Shown in pieces: positions 31,733 to 43,090 of a DNA stretch of 64,000 nt (within the stretch, counting starts at the first letter, position 1; every line of letters starts with the position of its first letter). The translations under genes and the position numbers were made by a program. The stretch lies in NCBI RefSeq assembly GCF_000715075.1, contig NC_134101.1:196994103-197058102 (forward strand). The letters are read 5' to 3'. The stretch is from Nicotiana tabacum. Taxonomy: Eukaryota; Streptophyta; Magnoliopsida; Solanales; Solanaceae. Under the pieces are notes generated by a model that was not told the DNA's origin, did not search any database, and saw only the letters and a list, made by a program, of their open reading frames with translations.

Positions 31733-34652
31733 CTCCCCTTGAGAAATATTCGTCCTAGAATTTGCACCATCATGACCTACAATACAAGGACTCAAGTCAC
31801 TAATATTAAAGACATCATGAACAAGGATATCATTAGGAATATCAAGCTTATATGCATTATTATTTATCCTTTCAAGAACATGATAGGGGATTTCTCCAGT
31901 AGGTAGAAGCTTTTTCTTTCTCTTTTGAGGGAATCTTTACTTCCTCAAATGAATCCAAACCCAATCAGTGGGTTCAAATATCATTCTCTTTCTTTTTTGG
32001 TTTTCCTAGCAGCTGATTTATCATTTATTTTCTCAAGTTGATGACTTTCCTTCTCATAAATATTCCTCATAGCCTCATCCCTTTTCTTGGCATCCAGACA
32101 AACAATCACATCTTGATACAAAGGTGTTAGATCCAACGGGGTGAGGGAATTAAAATTATACAGACATTCAAAAGAAGTCATGCCAATAGAATAATAATAA
32201 ATATAATTATATGCAAACAGAATCAATAGTAAATGCTCCTCCCAAGAAGTAAGCTTCCCATTGACCATGGCCCAAATCATATTACCTAAGGTCCTACTGA
32301 CCAATTGGGTTTGGCCCTCGATTTGAAGGTGGAAAGAAGTATAGAATTTCAAAAGTATGACAAGCTTGCTCTAAAAGCCCTTCCAAAAATAACTGAAAAA
32401 CTTGGTGTCCATATCTCTAACAATAGATATCAGGATCCCATGCAACTTAAGCAGATTGTTCACAAACAAATCAAGTACATGTATATCATCATCACTCTTA
32501 TGGCAAGGTATAAAATGAGCCATCTTAGAAAATCAATCAACAACCACAAAGACACTATCTTTTTCCTTTTTGTCATAGGCAAACCAAGCACAAAATCCAT
32601 ACAAATATTAAGCCATGGCGCTTTGGGAATAGGGAGTGGAGTGTACAAACCATAAGGATTAGACTTAGATAGTGCATGCTTACATTCAACACAACTTCTA
32701 CAAATATGCGAAAATATCACTTTTCATTTTAGGCCAATAAAAATGTTCCTCAACAATGTGCAAAAGTCTTATAAATTCCAAAATTTCCCATCAACCCCCA
32801 CTATGTGCCTCCCTAACTAGCAACTTTCTCCAAGAAGAATGATACAAACAAAGTCTACCTTCCCTAAGCAAAAAATTGCCAACCTTGGAATACTTTCTTT
32901 CCTCCCTAAGGTGAGGTAACTTCCTCTTTCTTTCTGCGTGCTCTTCCTTGACAAGACTTTCTTCATCTATATTGGGGACTCTCTTAAAATAGTCATGGTT
33001 CTCACACATAGAATATATCTCTCCCAAGTCAATATCACTGGTATAAAGATCCTTCAAACACTCAAATCCTATCACTTACAAGAAAAGTGCTCAATAAAGC
33101 ATATCTCCTAAAAAGTGCATTCCCCACTACATTCTCCTTACCTTTCTTAAAACGAATCACATAAGGGAACTGCTATAGAAATTCTAACCATCTAGCATGT
33201 ATAGTCACGAACTTACATTGGCTTCTAAAGTGCCGCAAAGTATCATGATCGGTCTTAACAACCAACTCCCTATGCCAAAGGTAGTGTCTCCAAGTAGCCA
33301 TGGCTCTCACTAAAGCATGCAATTCCTTATCAAAGTTAGATTACTTCAAATAAGATACCTTAAGTTTTTCACTAAAATAGGCCAAAAGGCTTTCCATCTT
33401 GCATAAGAATCGCTCTAATGCCTACTTGTCTTGCATCACACTCTTTCTCAAAGGTCTTATCAAACATTGGCAATTGTAAGAGTGAAGCACCAATCAAATA
33501 TTCTTTCAAGGCATTAAAAGCCTCCTCTTATTCTTGTCCCCAAATAACACTCTAATCTTGCTTGACTATCTAGGTCAAAGGTGCAGTGATAGTACTAACC
33601 CCTTTCACAAATCTTCTATAAAAATTGGCTACGCCATGAAAACATCTAACATCTGTGGTGGACTTAGGCCTAGGCCAATTCTTAATTTCCTTTACCTTAG
33701 ATTCATCAATCTCAACACCTTTATCACTAACAATAGAGCTAAGAAACGTAACTTTATCAACACAAAAATTACACCTTTTCAAATTACCAAACAGTCTTTA
33801 TTGACTAAGAATATCAAAAAATTGGCTAAGGTATTCCACATGCTCTTCAAGTGTTTTAGAGTATACTAGAATGTCATCAAAGTAAACATCAATAAAATTG
33901 CCTATGAAAGGCTTCATGATATGATTCATCAAACACATGAAAGTACTAGAAGAACTAAAGAGGCCGAATGGCATAACCATCCACTCATATAGACCAAATG
34001 AAGGTAGTTTTCCATTAATCACTGGGTTTCATTCTTATTTGGTGATAGCCACAAGTCAATTATTGAAACGATTTGAGAACCACTCAACTCATCAAGAATA
34101 CCATCAAGGGATAGGATGGCAATACTTTATGTCTATCTTGTTAGTGGCTCTACAATCAATGCACATCCTTCAATTCCCATCCGTCTTTGGCACTAGTATG
34201 ACCAATACCGCACATGGAATCAACTTCCACAAAAAAATCCCATCTCTAAAATCTCGTCCACTTGCTTTTGAAGTTCCTTTGTAGCTTGCTCCTATAAGAG
34301 GCTTGGTTTGGGAGGTTAGATTCGCGCACCAAAATCAATTTGATGCTCAATGCCTCTAAGTGGTGGAAGCTCCTTTGGTAGCTCATCCAAAAAGAAATCT
34401 TCAAAACCTCGAAAGAGAGAAGAAATAGAACTAGGTAAGGTAGATAGAATATCATTAGCAATCAAACAATCGTTATTCATAATGAGAAAGATAGTAGGCT
34501 AATGAGCAACTTCCCTTAGAGGCTTGTAGTTGTTGTCAAGGAAGCTCACCCTCTATTTCTCTCCCTCTTCACCTTTTTCATATAACGATTGGATCTTTAT
34601 ATCAGCCATTTAATTCTCACTTTTACCTTGTATATTTACCCCTTTCTCCCTC
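31688..34652 (-). pseudogene. pol: pol of element G: RT, RNase H, integrase
   Basis: Blocks in order on the minus strand: RGIEHQIDF (near 34340), RT with [10 protein letters not shown] and VYFDDIL (intact Y-F-D-D at 33873-33884), VEIDESKVKEIKNWPRP, FYRRFVKG, RNase H remnants, then integrase with CVECKHALSKSNPYGLY, CMDFVLGLPMTK, QIEGQTQLVSRTLG (a changed DGQTE motif near 32310), FECLYNFNSLTPLDL, LDAKKRDEA and the tail VLERINNNAYKLDIPN. The frame ends in TAA at 31688-31690, 43 bases inside the 3' LTR, so the pol end overlaps the LTR. Many stops and frameshifts break the frame. It would copy and insert the element. Confidence 0.78.
31733..31745 (-). promoter_or_regulatory. Polypurine tract of element G
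   Basis: The minus strand reads CTCAAGGGGAGGA just before the LTR start. It lies inside the reading frame of pol, encoding SQGED. Confidence 0.6.
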
Positions 34653-36023
34653 TGATAAGTTGGTATTTTACCAACTTATCTTTTCTTTGATCTTAGATTT
34701 TGCTATGTTTGATTGATAAAATAGTGTATTTAATGTCGTTTACTTCCATTTTACATGTTTAATGTTATTTGTAAGTGATTGGGAAGAAACCGAGTAAAAA
34801 TAAGTGAAATGGATCTAAAACGTACACAAAAATTCTACCCAGTAAATTTCCCGTCGAGAACGCGAAGGACCGCGAACGCGAAGCTTTAGAAGTCAAACCT
34901 TCGGGAACGCAAAGGCATGATCGTGAACGTGAAGCTTCAAAAGTCAAACCTTTGCGAACGCGAAGCGTCAGGAGTGAAACATTCTTGTACACGAAGGCAT
35001 GACTGCAAACGTGATAAAGAAATCGGCAGAAAAACTGTGTAGTTTTGGAAATTCACATTTTTTGGTCCCAAACTATTTAACACTCGACCTAGCTCATTTG
35101 GACAGTATCTTTGGCTTCCTTTGATAGATCTTTGGATATTTTATGGTCTTCTTAACTAAGAACACAAGTTTCGGAGCTAGGGTTCTTGCACACACACTTG
35201 GGACTACAAGATTTAAACACTTTTATTGAGATTTTCTCACCCATTTTTTACTCATTTCTTCATTTCCTTGCATATTGAATATTAAGTATGTATTATTGTT
35301 TCCAACACTTGAATCTTGTTAATATAAATATTCAATATTTAATGTTTGTATCAAATATCTTGTTGTGCTTATGTATTGAATGATTTTTATTAATTATGAA
35401 GTGAGTTAATTGATTCTTTAATTATTCTTGTTCTATAATATTTCAAAGGGATTAGATAACCCTAGGGCTCACCCATTAACTATAAATTAATCTTGAAAAA
35501 GATAATTTGGGGTTGAAAAAATTAATTAAGAAGAACTTGAGGCTTAACCCTCATTTAATAGATTCTACCTAGGGATAGGATTGAACTACTTGTAGCCACA
35601 TCGAGTGCACTTAATCTCCTAATTGATTTAGAGATAATTAAAATAGAAAGTCTTTTTAGTGTTTGGAAGAAGCTAAAATAGGATTAATATCTGAGGCTAA
35701 TTAACATAAACTCGCTCATATTTGTAAAATCGTAAAATATATCGGATCGCTATTTAAGTGTAATACCCCGTTTATCCATGCATATAATCATTTATCATTT
35801 TACTTGCTTCCTAGGTTAGTTTAAATTTTCTCAAATATTTATAATATTTTATCGAAAATACCTATTAGTGTTTGGCTTAGCATAATAAGCGATAATTCGC
35901 TTACATGCCTAATCGCCTACATATTATCCTTTGTGAAATTCAGTCCCGACTCATAGTTGGGTATATTATATTGCATGCGATCGTGTCCGCTTAATCTTTG
36001 CAGAGTGGATTTGGACGTCATCA
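34653..36023. mobile_element. Solo LTR, Athila-like, with perfect target duplication
   Basis: TGATAAGTTGGTATTTTACC to TTGGACGTCATCA, flanked by CCCTC on both sides (34648-34652 and 36024-36028). No PBS, PPT or internal domain adjoins it. TGATA..ATCA ends and the CCCGACTCATAGTTGGGTA segment near 35946 recall Athila-type LTRs. It contains diverged 51-bp repeats (GAACGCGAAGCTTxxxAAGTCAAACC, 34875-34985). A solo LTR arises when the two LTRs of one element recombine and delete the inside. Confidence 0.82.
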
Positions 36024-36062
36024 CCCTCTCTTTCTCATTTTTTTTCTCTCGAAGTGTTTCAC
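36024..36062 (-). pseudogene. Sliver of element G between two solo LTRs
   Basis: Only 39 bases separate the two solo LTRs, including half of each target duplication. The purine-rich minus-strand sequence encodes a charged linker (Lys/Glu/Arg) of the G polyprotein. No more can be said. Confidence 0.4.
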
Positions 36063-38328
36063 TGTCACGACCTAAAATCCCACTGGAGCTGTCATGTCGC
36101 CTAACACCGCTTACTAGGCAAGCCAACTATAAAATATACAAAAATAAACTTCAACAACAGTAAGATATAGTCTTAACAATTGAACAACATAAATAATTTG
36201 AGTCAGAATATCGATACAACTGATAACCATCCCAAAATTTGGTATCATCGAGTGCATGAATTCTATAGAATACTAAATACAAAGTCTGTACCAAATATAC
36301 AATATTTTCTGGAAGAATAAACAGTAATAACTTGATATAAAAGATGGGACTTTAAAGCCTACAAACGGAACAACATTGCTACCTCAAAATTTCAAACAAG
36401 TCCTGACACGACTCACTACAACCACCATGATCAACAACACATGGATATGCACATGAAATATAGGGTATAGCATGAGTAGAATCGACCTCATATACTCAGT
36501 AAGTAATATGCCTAACCTCGGTTTGAAAGTAGTAACGAGATTGGCAAGGTCTAGTACTCACTTTCAACAACCAACAACAATAATAACAATAAAATAATAG
36601 CAAGATAAAAGCAGCTCACAAGTTCAACTCTATCACATTAAGAAGAAAATAGGTATGCTTACCAAATATATCAGTCAAAACATCAACTTTAAAGACATCA
36701 AATATCAAATAACAAGAGAAAAATACAACTTCAAGCCAACATGACAAGTATTCATACCAAATGAATAACACTAGAGTATAATCATCAAGTAAACACAATC
36801 TCAGCACATACATAGTGCCTAACACAAATAACCCCACAATCATACTCTAAGCATGCTCATGGTTCCTGGATCAAAGCCCGTGAATTATCACACACACACA
36901 CACTCAACTTTGTCGGGGTGCCTTGCATAATCCTCTCACTAAGCACATATCATGTGACTGCACTCACATGGCCCAAAGTAATATGGATTATCACCTGACA
37001 CTAGAGGGGAGGATCCTAGCCCAAGTGCCAATCAGATCAAAAGTCAACGATCAATATCACTCAGCCTAATACAGGGCCTTGACACAAGCGTCATCTCACA
37101 ATTATTATTAAACATCTCTATGGCCCAAGGTCAGTCATCAATCTCTTCAAGTCTCAATATGCCAACATCTCATAGTGCCATTATCAAAATATCACACGGG
37201 ATATACCAACGTGCCACAACTCAGCTCAAACTAGTGCCACACACACAAAGCCACTATTAACAAGCGAGATAACATATAAACATACATATAGACATAGATA
37301 TAACACACGACTAGAACATCATTACTAAAGAAATATGATTACGGCTAAGGCAAATAGCGCAACATAGGAAAAGTAGCCCTATCAGTCTCAAACAGATAAA
37401 TAGATAATTCCAGATATGATTTCTAGCATGCATAATAGCCCATGTAGTTAACAAGTGTAGAACACATGGAATCAAAGAAAGCATGATATCAAAACAAAGC
37501 ATATAATAGCCTAGAATATATCCGAATCATGAATAATTATGGTGCGCACATATGTACTCATCACCTCAAACATGCATCAACCCCAACATATAGCAAACAT
37601 CATATCCTACGAAGCAATACCCTCAAGCCAAGCCTAGGAAATATACTTACCTCAAATGCAAGAGAACCAATATTCCAAAAATCCCTTGACTCTCAAATCG
37701 GCCACCGAACAGGTTAAATCTAGCCAAAAGTATCTCAATAACGTCAAACAAGGCTATAGGAACTGATTCCAAACAATAAAGTTTTTATCATTACTCAATT
37801 ATGCAAAGTCAACCAAAAAGTCAACCTGGGGTCACATCCCAGGCCCCGATAAAAATTATAAATCCCGATTACTCATTCGAATTCGAGTCCAAATATACAA
37901 GTTTTATCCAAATTCTACTCAATTCGGAGTTCAAGTCTTAATTATTCACTCTCCAAAATCTAACATAAAAACCCCCAAATTTCTCTTCGAAATTCCATAA
38001 TCAATGTGTAATAAACTATGGGTAAACAAGATATAATATCCAAATCAAGTAGGAATCACTTATCCTATTAGAACAAAATTAACATATGAACCTATTGGAA
38101 CCTTCAAATTACCACTTCGGGGTCATCCACATAGAAGTCAATCATTGGTTAACTCTTACAATTTAAGCTTCCAACAATGAAACTAAGTGTTCTAATTCAC
38201 TCCCAATCCTTTCTAAAACCAAACCAACCATCCCTACAAGTCACAAATCAACAAACAAACATACGAGTAATATCAAATAGAAAAATGAGGGCTCAAATAC
38301 AAAAACAATTACTAGTCAGGTCGATACA
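36063..38328. mobile_element. Solo LTR, CACGACC-type, 2266 bp
   Basis: It begins TGTCACGACCTAAAATCCC and ends GTCAGGTCGATACA. Flanks are TTCAC (36058-36062) and TACAC (38329-38333), 4/5 identical. Its termini read roughly as an inverted pair (TGTCACGACC and GGTCGATACA). The internal text includes CTCAGTAAGTAATATGCC and AACCTCGGTTTGAAAGTAGTAACGAG, phrases common in Solanaceae repeats as I recall. The fragment at 1-419 and the LTR of G are relatives. Confidence 0.75.
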
Positions 38329-38329
38329 T

Positions 38330-38880
38330 ACACTCATCACTCTTCTCCTTCTTTTGTTTACTTTTCATCTGTTATCTCAAATACCTCATTATCTTGTAAT
38401 CTCACTCACTTGAAATGAGGTTAAGGGACGAAGAGTGAACTTTTGGCCATCCTTGATAAGTGAATACTTGTTTATTCTCCCATTATGCTTTGCATACTGA
38501 TCATATTACCAAGGTCATCCCAAAAGTAGATAACAAGGTTGCATAGAAACAACATCACACCATAACTCATCTTCATATCTTCCAATCTTGAATTTTATGC
38601 ACACCGTTTTGGTGAATCTAAGGTCCCCACACTCATGTAGCCATTGGAGTCTATAAGGTGAAGGATTCTTCTTGGTTGGCTAATTCATTTGTTCAAGCAA
38701 GGAGGAACTTACTACGTTAGTACAACTTCCGCTATTAATGACGAGAGAGCTAAGGCTTCCCAAAATATTGCATCTTCCATGCAAAAGGTTTTCCCTTATA
38801 ACTTGATTTTCTCTAGCTATGGCTAAATTTTTTTTGTTACCGAGTAAGATCTCGGTCTATCATCTTCTTGTTCTTCTAAT
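38330..38880 (-). pseudogene. pro: Protease of element G
   Basis: Minus strand: LSSLVINSGSCTNVVSSSLLEQM (near 38690-38755), YRLQWLHECGDLRFTKTV, FKIGRYEDELWCDVVSMQPCYLLLG. This is a retroviral-type aspartic protease of Ty3/gypsy. The catalytic aspartate is replaced: I-N-S-G where D-S/x-G is expected. A stop follows LLLG. The right edge of the second solo LTR cuts off the continuation. Confidence 0.72.
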
Positions 38881-38899
38881 TCGACACACTTGTTTGATG

Positions 38900-40560
38900 T
38901 TCACTATTTTCATTCTCTGCTCACTAGCTTCGGTTATATAGCTTATACATGGTAATGATAGTTCTTCTATTTGGATAATATTTCACGTAGTGACCAAGTC
39001 CTTGACATTTATGACATCTCACATTGCTAAGTGACTAGTTTTAAACATTGGAAGTTCCTTTTTTCACTTTTATCTTGCTTTTGTCCACTTGAACCTTGGA
39101 GTCATACTTAGAATCCTCGATGCTGCCCAATTGTTTGTTGTTTTCCTAGGCTTGTCATTCTTGTTCCAAGTGGAGGAACTAGTAACCTTTAACTTGTAGC
39201 TTTTGTTTTACTTGCGCCTTTCTACCTTCAAAGCCATCAAGTAGGCATCTTCCATTCTTTCAAACTTGGAAAGCTCCAAAGGATCACCAATTTCCTTGTG
39301 AACATATTTCAAAAATCTAGTTATGACTACTTGGTCATCATCATCAACATCAATCCTCAATCTTGTGGTCTCCATATCTTCATGGTACTCTTCAACACTC
39401 TTGATCCCTTGGTATGAAAAGCTTATTGAGCAACTCATGTTGATAGTAATCGGGCACATATTTTGCCCTCGAAGCATTCTTCAAAGCTCTCCAAGTAATT
39501 ATTGGAGATTAATTATATCTAGCCCTTCTTCTGAACTCCTTTTCCCACCATGGCGATGCATTCCCTTCAAATTTAGTAATGGTATATTTCACTTTTTTAG
39601 CATCAATTATTTTGTAGATGTCAAAGTATCTTTCCACTTTGAGTAACCATTCAAGTTACTCTCTCAAGTCAGTAGTTCCGTTAAAAGGTGGAAGAACTAG
39701 TTTGGAAACTTGTAGACCCCATTATTTTCTAGACCTCCTCTTGGACATCTATGATAAGCTTGGTCCTCAAGTGGGTCTCCCTCTTCAAAGTAGTTTATAT
39801 TCCTATATTTTTCTTGTGCAAACCTTTGACCATGCCCTCTACATTTTCATCTTACTCGACCTCCTCTTCTTCTTCTTCTTCCCATTCCTCTCTTGTGGCC
39901 TCTTCCTCGTTGGTATACTTCATTCCACATATATTCTTCATTGAAATCTTGTTGGATGTTATCCAACTCATTCTAGGTATCCTTTTTATCATGTTGAAAA
40001 AGTAAATTTTGAATCATCTAAGGCTCTTGAGGTGGTATTGGCAGTTAGGAAGGGAGATTGTCTCTCTTTGGTAGTACTTGAGGCATATATGGTGGGGGTA
40101 GATTCATCGAGGATCTAGGTTGAGTCATTTGTGGTGGTGGTAGTTTGGGTATGTGTGCTTGAGGTCTAAATGGTGGTTGGTGTGATTGTGGATCACTTGG
40201 GGTGGTGGAAAGTATCCTTGGTGGAGTTGTGGTACTTGTGGTGGTTGCGTGTACAATTGTACTCTAGGTAGTGGTGGATTTCTATAAGGTTGTAGTTGAG
40301 GCACTTGTGGTGGTTGATGTTTGGTTGGAGGTTGTAGTTGGTGTTGGTAGTGAGTAGGTGGTCGATAGTTTGATGGAGGAAAATAAGGTCCCTTTGGTGA
40401 TTGTGGTCACCTAGGTAAATTTTGTGCAATTTGGATAGGTTGATTATGTTACAAATTTTCCCTTTGATGTATTTTTCGCACTTGTGAAGGGGAGGGTGCA
40501 GTACTACTCTCCCTTCGTTGTTGCCTCAAGTGAGATTCCTCCACCACAGAATTCAACCTT
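38900..40560 (-). pseudogene. gag: gag of element G
   Basis: Minus strand: HPLTNIK-like start lost. Recognisable parts are a Pro/Gln-rich N-terminal region with repeated PPQVPQL (40190-40430), a capsid core GIKSVEEYHEDMETTRLRIDVDDDDQVVITRFLKYVHKEIGD (39290-39425, quoted here in part of a longer block: key residues VEEYHEDME and RFLKYV), and a CCHC zinc knuckle CHKCQGLGH at 38975-39016 whose last Cys is Tyr. Gag forms the particle and binds RNA. Frameshifts and stops are common. The G/T-rich plus-strand look of 40030-40430 is simply the proline coding. Confidence 0.72.
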
Positions 40561-40900
40561 GCATCCGTTTGGTATTTTTATATGGTAAGATTAGTAACCT
40601 TCTCACTTAAGCCATAAAGAATCATTACGTCTTCATGTATTGGAGTCTCACTCCTTGGATCACAATTAGGACTAAAAGCTTATCTGTATTCTATGATACC
40701 TACAAAACAAGCAAAGAAGTTAGTAACAAAGTCCTCACCAACTCACTTAATGTCGCTCTACTCTCGTGTATCATACTTTGCACCAATTGGCTTTTATGTG
40801 TTCAAAGTCCTATCCACTTGCCTTTTTTCGCTCAAGTAGTGAATCTCCAAATTTCTTGCAAACTTAAGTTCTAAGGTTTCACAACAAGTTCCAATCGTCG
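40561..40900 (-). other. Leader / gag 5' end of element G
   Basis: Minus-strand TPIHEDVMILYGLSEKVTNLT and nearby phrases still look coding; beyond about 40880 similarity to an element is lost. I find no PBS or LTR edge, so the element is truncated here. Confidence 0.35.
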
Positions 40901-42259
40901 TCGGGGCGAAGTGGAGGTTGTGTGTTCACAAGGACGGACAATTTAAAACAAATGGACTTGAACCAAGCAATTCACATCGAGTAAAAGATAAGAGCATGGA
41001 ATAATTGGCATGAAATAAAATTAAGCATGCAAAGAAACTAGAATTAAACTTAATAAGAACAATTATCAACTTTATCTAGTCCAAGAGTTTAACTAATGAA
41101 AGATGAGAATTCAAATAGAAACAGTAGCAAATGACTTAGACTACGCTGAACACAAATTACAAAATTGATCAAATTTGTCAATATTCTGGAATAAAAAGAA
41201 TCTTCTAGGCAAGAACTCTTCTAGGGATGCTATGCAAATAGTTAAGCAAACGACTCCTGATGTTTCTCAGTCAACTACCCTCAAAGTTCATCCCAATTAT
41301 GAATCCCAACTGGCAGAATTCCTTTTAACTGGACAGAAATCTCCAGCGTTCCAGAAATGCAGGAAAACTTGTGCAATTGATGCTCATAAACTTGAGACAA
41401 TTCTTCACCCTTCAGCAGCCGTACATCTCCAAAAAAAAATAAGCTCAGAACAGTGTAGAATGTTGCTGAAACAGTGCAGAAAAATACTACTGCAGTGCAG
41501 TAGATCTATAGTCAAAATACTGCTCCAAACTCTAGCTAACTAGTGCAACTTTTGCTGTGAAACCATTGCAGCAACTGAGGTTTATACTACAGATTTTTCT
41601 TAGCTCTATTAGTAGTCCAAAGCTGCAGGTTCAAAAGTGCAAAAGCAAGGCAGATTTTTTTTGCTGTTGATGAACTCTGTAAATTCTGATTTCTCTCAGA
41701 TTAATTCGAACTTAGCTGCGAACTTATAGCTCAAACTATGTAGTAATTACAGCTGAATAGTACAGTAATTGTTAATTACTGCTCAAACTGATCACAAAAA
41801 CAGCTTAACTTTGGTTACACAAAGCATTCAGCCAAGCATTTACTTCAATCAAATGAACTGCACCTATGCATGCACAATTGCAGATCTTCAATAACTAGCT
41901 GGATTCTATAACTAAAATACTCAAATGAAACTGAAGCTGGAAACTGGTGCAACAATGCTGTAAATTTTCAGTCCTCTGATTTGCAGTGTTTATTAATTCA
42001 ATTCTCAACTTGTTGTAGCAACATTTATTGATGGAAACTGAATTAGATTGTCAAACTTGAAGTAAACAAGAGCTTGATAGCAGCTATGATAAAGTCCAGT
42101 TTAATAAAAACTCTCCAAATTATAACAGAATAACAATGATAAGGCTTTCAAACTAATAACAAACTTCAGCTCAAAATTCAGAAACCAAACTAACGATCGA
42201 CATCCTTCAATAGGAGTCAAAGCTTTATAAAGAAATTATTTTCAAAATTGCAAGATGAG
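40901..42259. other. Unassigned AT-rich region
   Basis: This stretch of about 1.36 kb has no motif I recognise. It has repeated short words such as CAGTGCAG and AACAGTGCAGA (41450-41510) and one plus-strand frame (41175-41543, Cys/Lys/Gln-rich) without domain signal. It could be an old LTR or host intergenic DNA. Confidence 0.3.
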
Positions 42260-42977
42260 ATACACAATGAAACCAGCAGTCCCACTTCTCAATCAATTAC
42301 GGGTCAATCGGGAGCAATGTCTACCCTGATTACCCAATGAGAGAACAAAGGAGGAGCACATATCCACGAGATTGTAATTGACACCAAAGACCCTTCATAA
42401 CGTGATTTGGGAAGAGTGAATGATATATCTAACATCGGACATGATAAAGCGACGCACTCAGACCGAGTATAACTTTTAGACCTCAGGAGACACGGTGGAC
42501 AGTTATGGACAACGAATATGGGGCTATAATACTCATCCTCAACCAGATATTACGGCACGAATATCGTTCAGAATTGATTATGAATCAACAATTACAGAAA
42601 AAAGAAGATTTTTACCTCTTTTAGATTTATACTGGGACTGAAATTCTCCTACTATATAAAGGGAAGTTTTATATTTAGTCTGACACGTTGTAACACACAA
42701 TTGAAAGCAATAAAACTTTACTTTTATCTTCTAGCTACTGCAAAAGGCATACTTACTTGTTTTTTTTTCAGTCGCGACTGGGCTTGAACTAAGGGTCCAA
42801 TAGAGGATGAGCTCAATGTTCAATCTAAGATCAGGCTTGGTCATAACATTACAACTGGTTTGATCGTTTATTTCGTCTTTAATTTATTTATCTGTTATTC
42901 TTAATTATCCGTATTGAATTAAACCATATATCCTTTAAATTGCGTATAAATTTAATTGTTAAATTTTGGGGTAAAAA
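42260..42977 (+). repeat. 5' LTR of element H (boundaries approximate)
   Basis: The region ends GGGGTAAAAAATT just before a Tat-type PBS. It carries a plus-strand TATA box at 42653-42660 (ACTATATAAAGGG), then a purine/pyrimidine leader. The left edge is a guess: TGAGATACAC near 42264 is a possible TG start. No partner LTR is in the window. Confidence 0.5.
42653..42660 (+). promoter_or_regulatory. TATA box in the LTR of H
   Basis: TATATAAA in a C/T-rich context, matching in spacing and context (CTATATAAAGGG) the LTR TATA boxes of elements A and B. Confidence 0.55.
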
Positions 42978-42979
42978 AT

Positions 42980-42998
42980 TTAGCGCCAACCGTGGGGC
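42980..42998 (+). promoter_or_regulatory. Primer binding site of element H
   Basis: TTAGCGCCAACCGTGGGGC matches GTTTGGCGCCCA.CGTGGGGC of elements A and B with a few changes. It fixes H as a plus-strand Tat element. Confidence 0.65.
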
Positions 42999-43090
42999 TA
43001 AGTATAATATTGGTAATTTTGTATGAATCTCCATAACACAGCCTATTTGACGCTTGTTCTTTGAAATCTTAATTCCAGGTCCACCTGAAA

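Larger units (their letters stand above)
30614..40900 (-). mobile_element. Element G: chromovirus-like Ty3/gypsy, broken by two solo LTRs
   Basis: The 3' LTR is at 30614-31732. Leftward transcription order is gag (about 40560-38900), protease (38880-38330), RT, RNase H and integrase (34652-31688). Two solo LTRs interrupt the protease-RT junction. RT is followed by a single RNase H and a GPY-like integrase tail (VLERINNNAYKLDIPN, VFNISDLSP), which fits chromovirus-type elements; I cannot choose between the CRM, Galadriel and Reina lineages and see no chromodomain. The 5' LTR is not found: similarity stops near 40900. Stops are frequent, so this is an old copy. Confidence 0.72.

Noticed and set aside
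34765..34992. Arg/Ser-rich minus-strand frame
   Set aside because: Produced by the repeated GAACGCGAAG words inside an Athila-like solo LTR.
39323..40005. Plus-strand frames rich in Ser, Leu and Phe
   Set aside because: They are shadows of the minus-strand gag of element G.
41175..41543. 122-codon plus-strand frame
   Set aside because: Low-complexity Cys/Lys/Gln content, no promoter, no known motif; not enough to call a gene.
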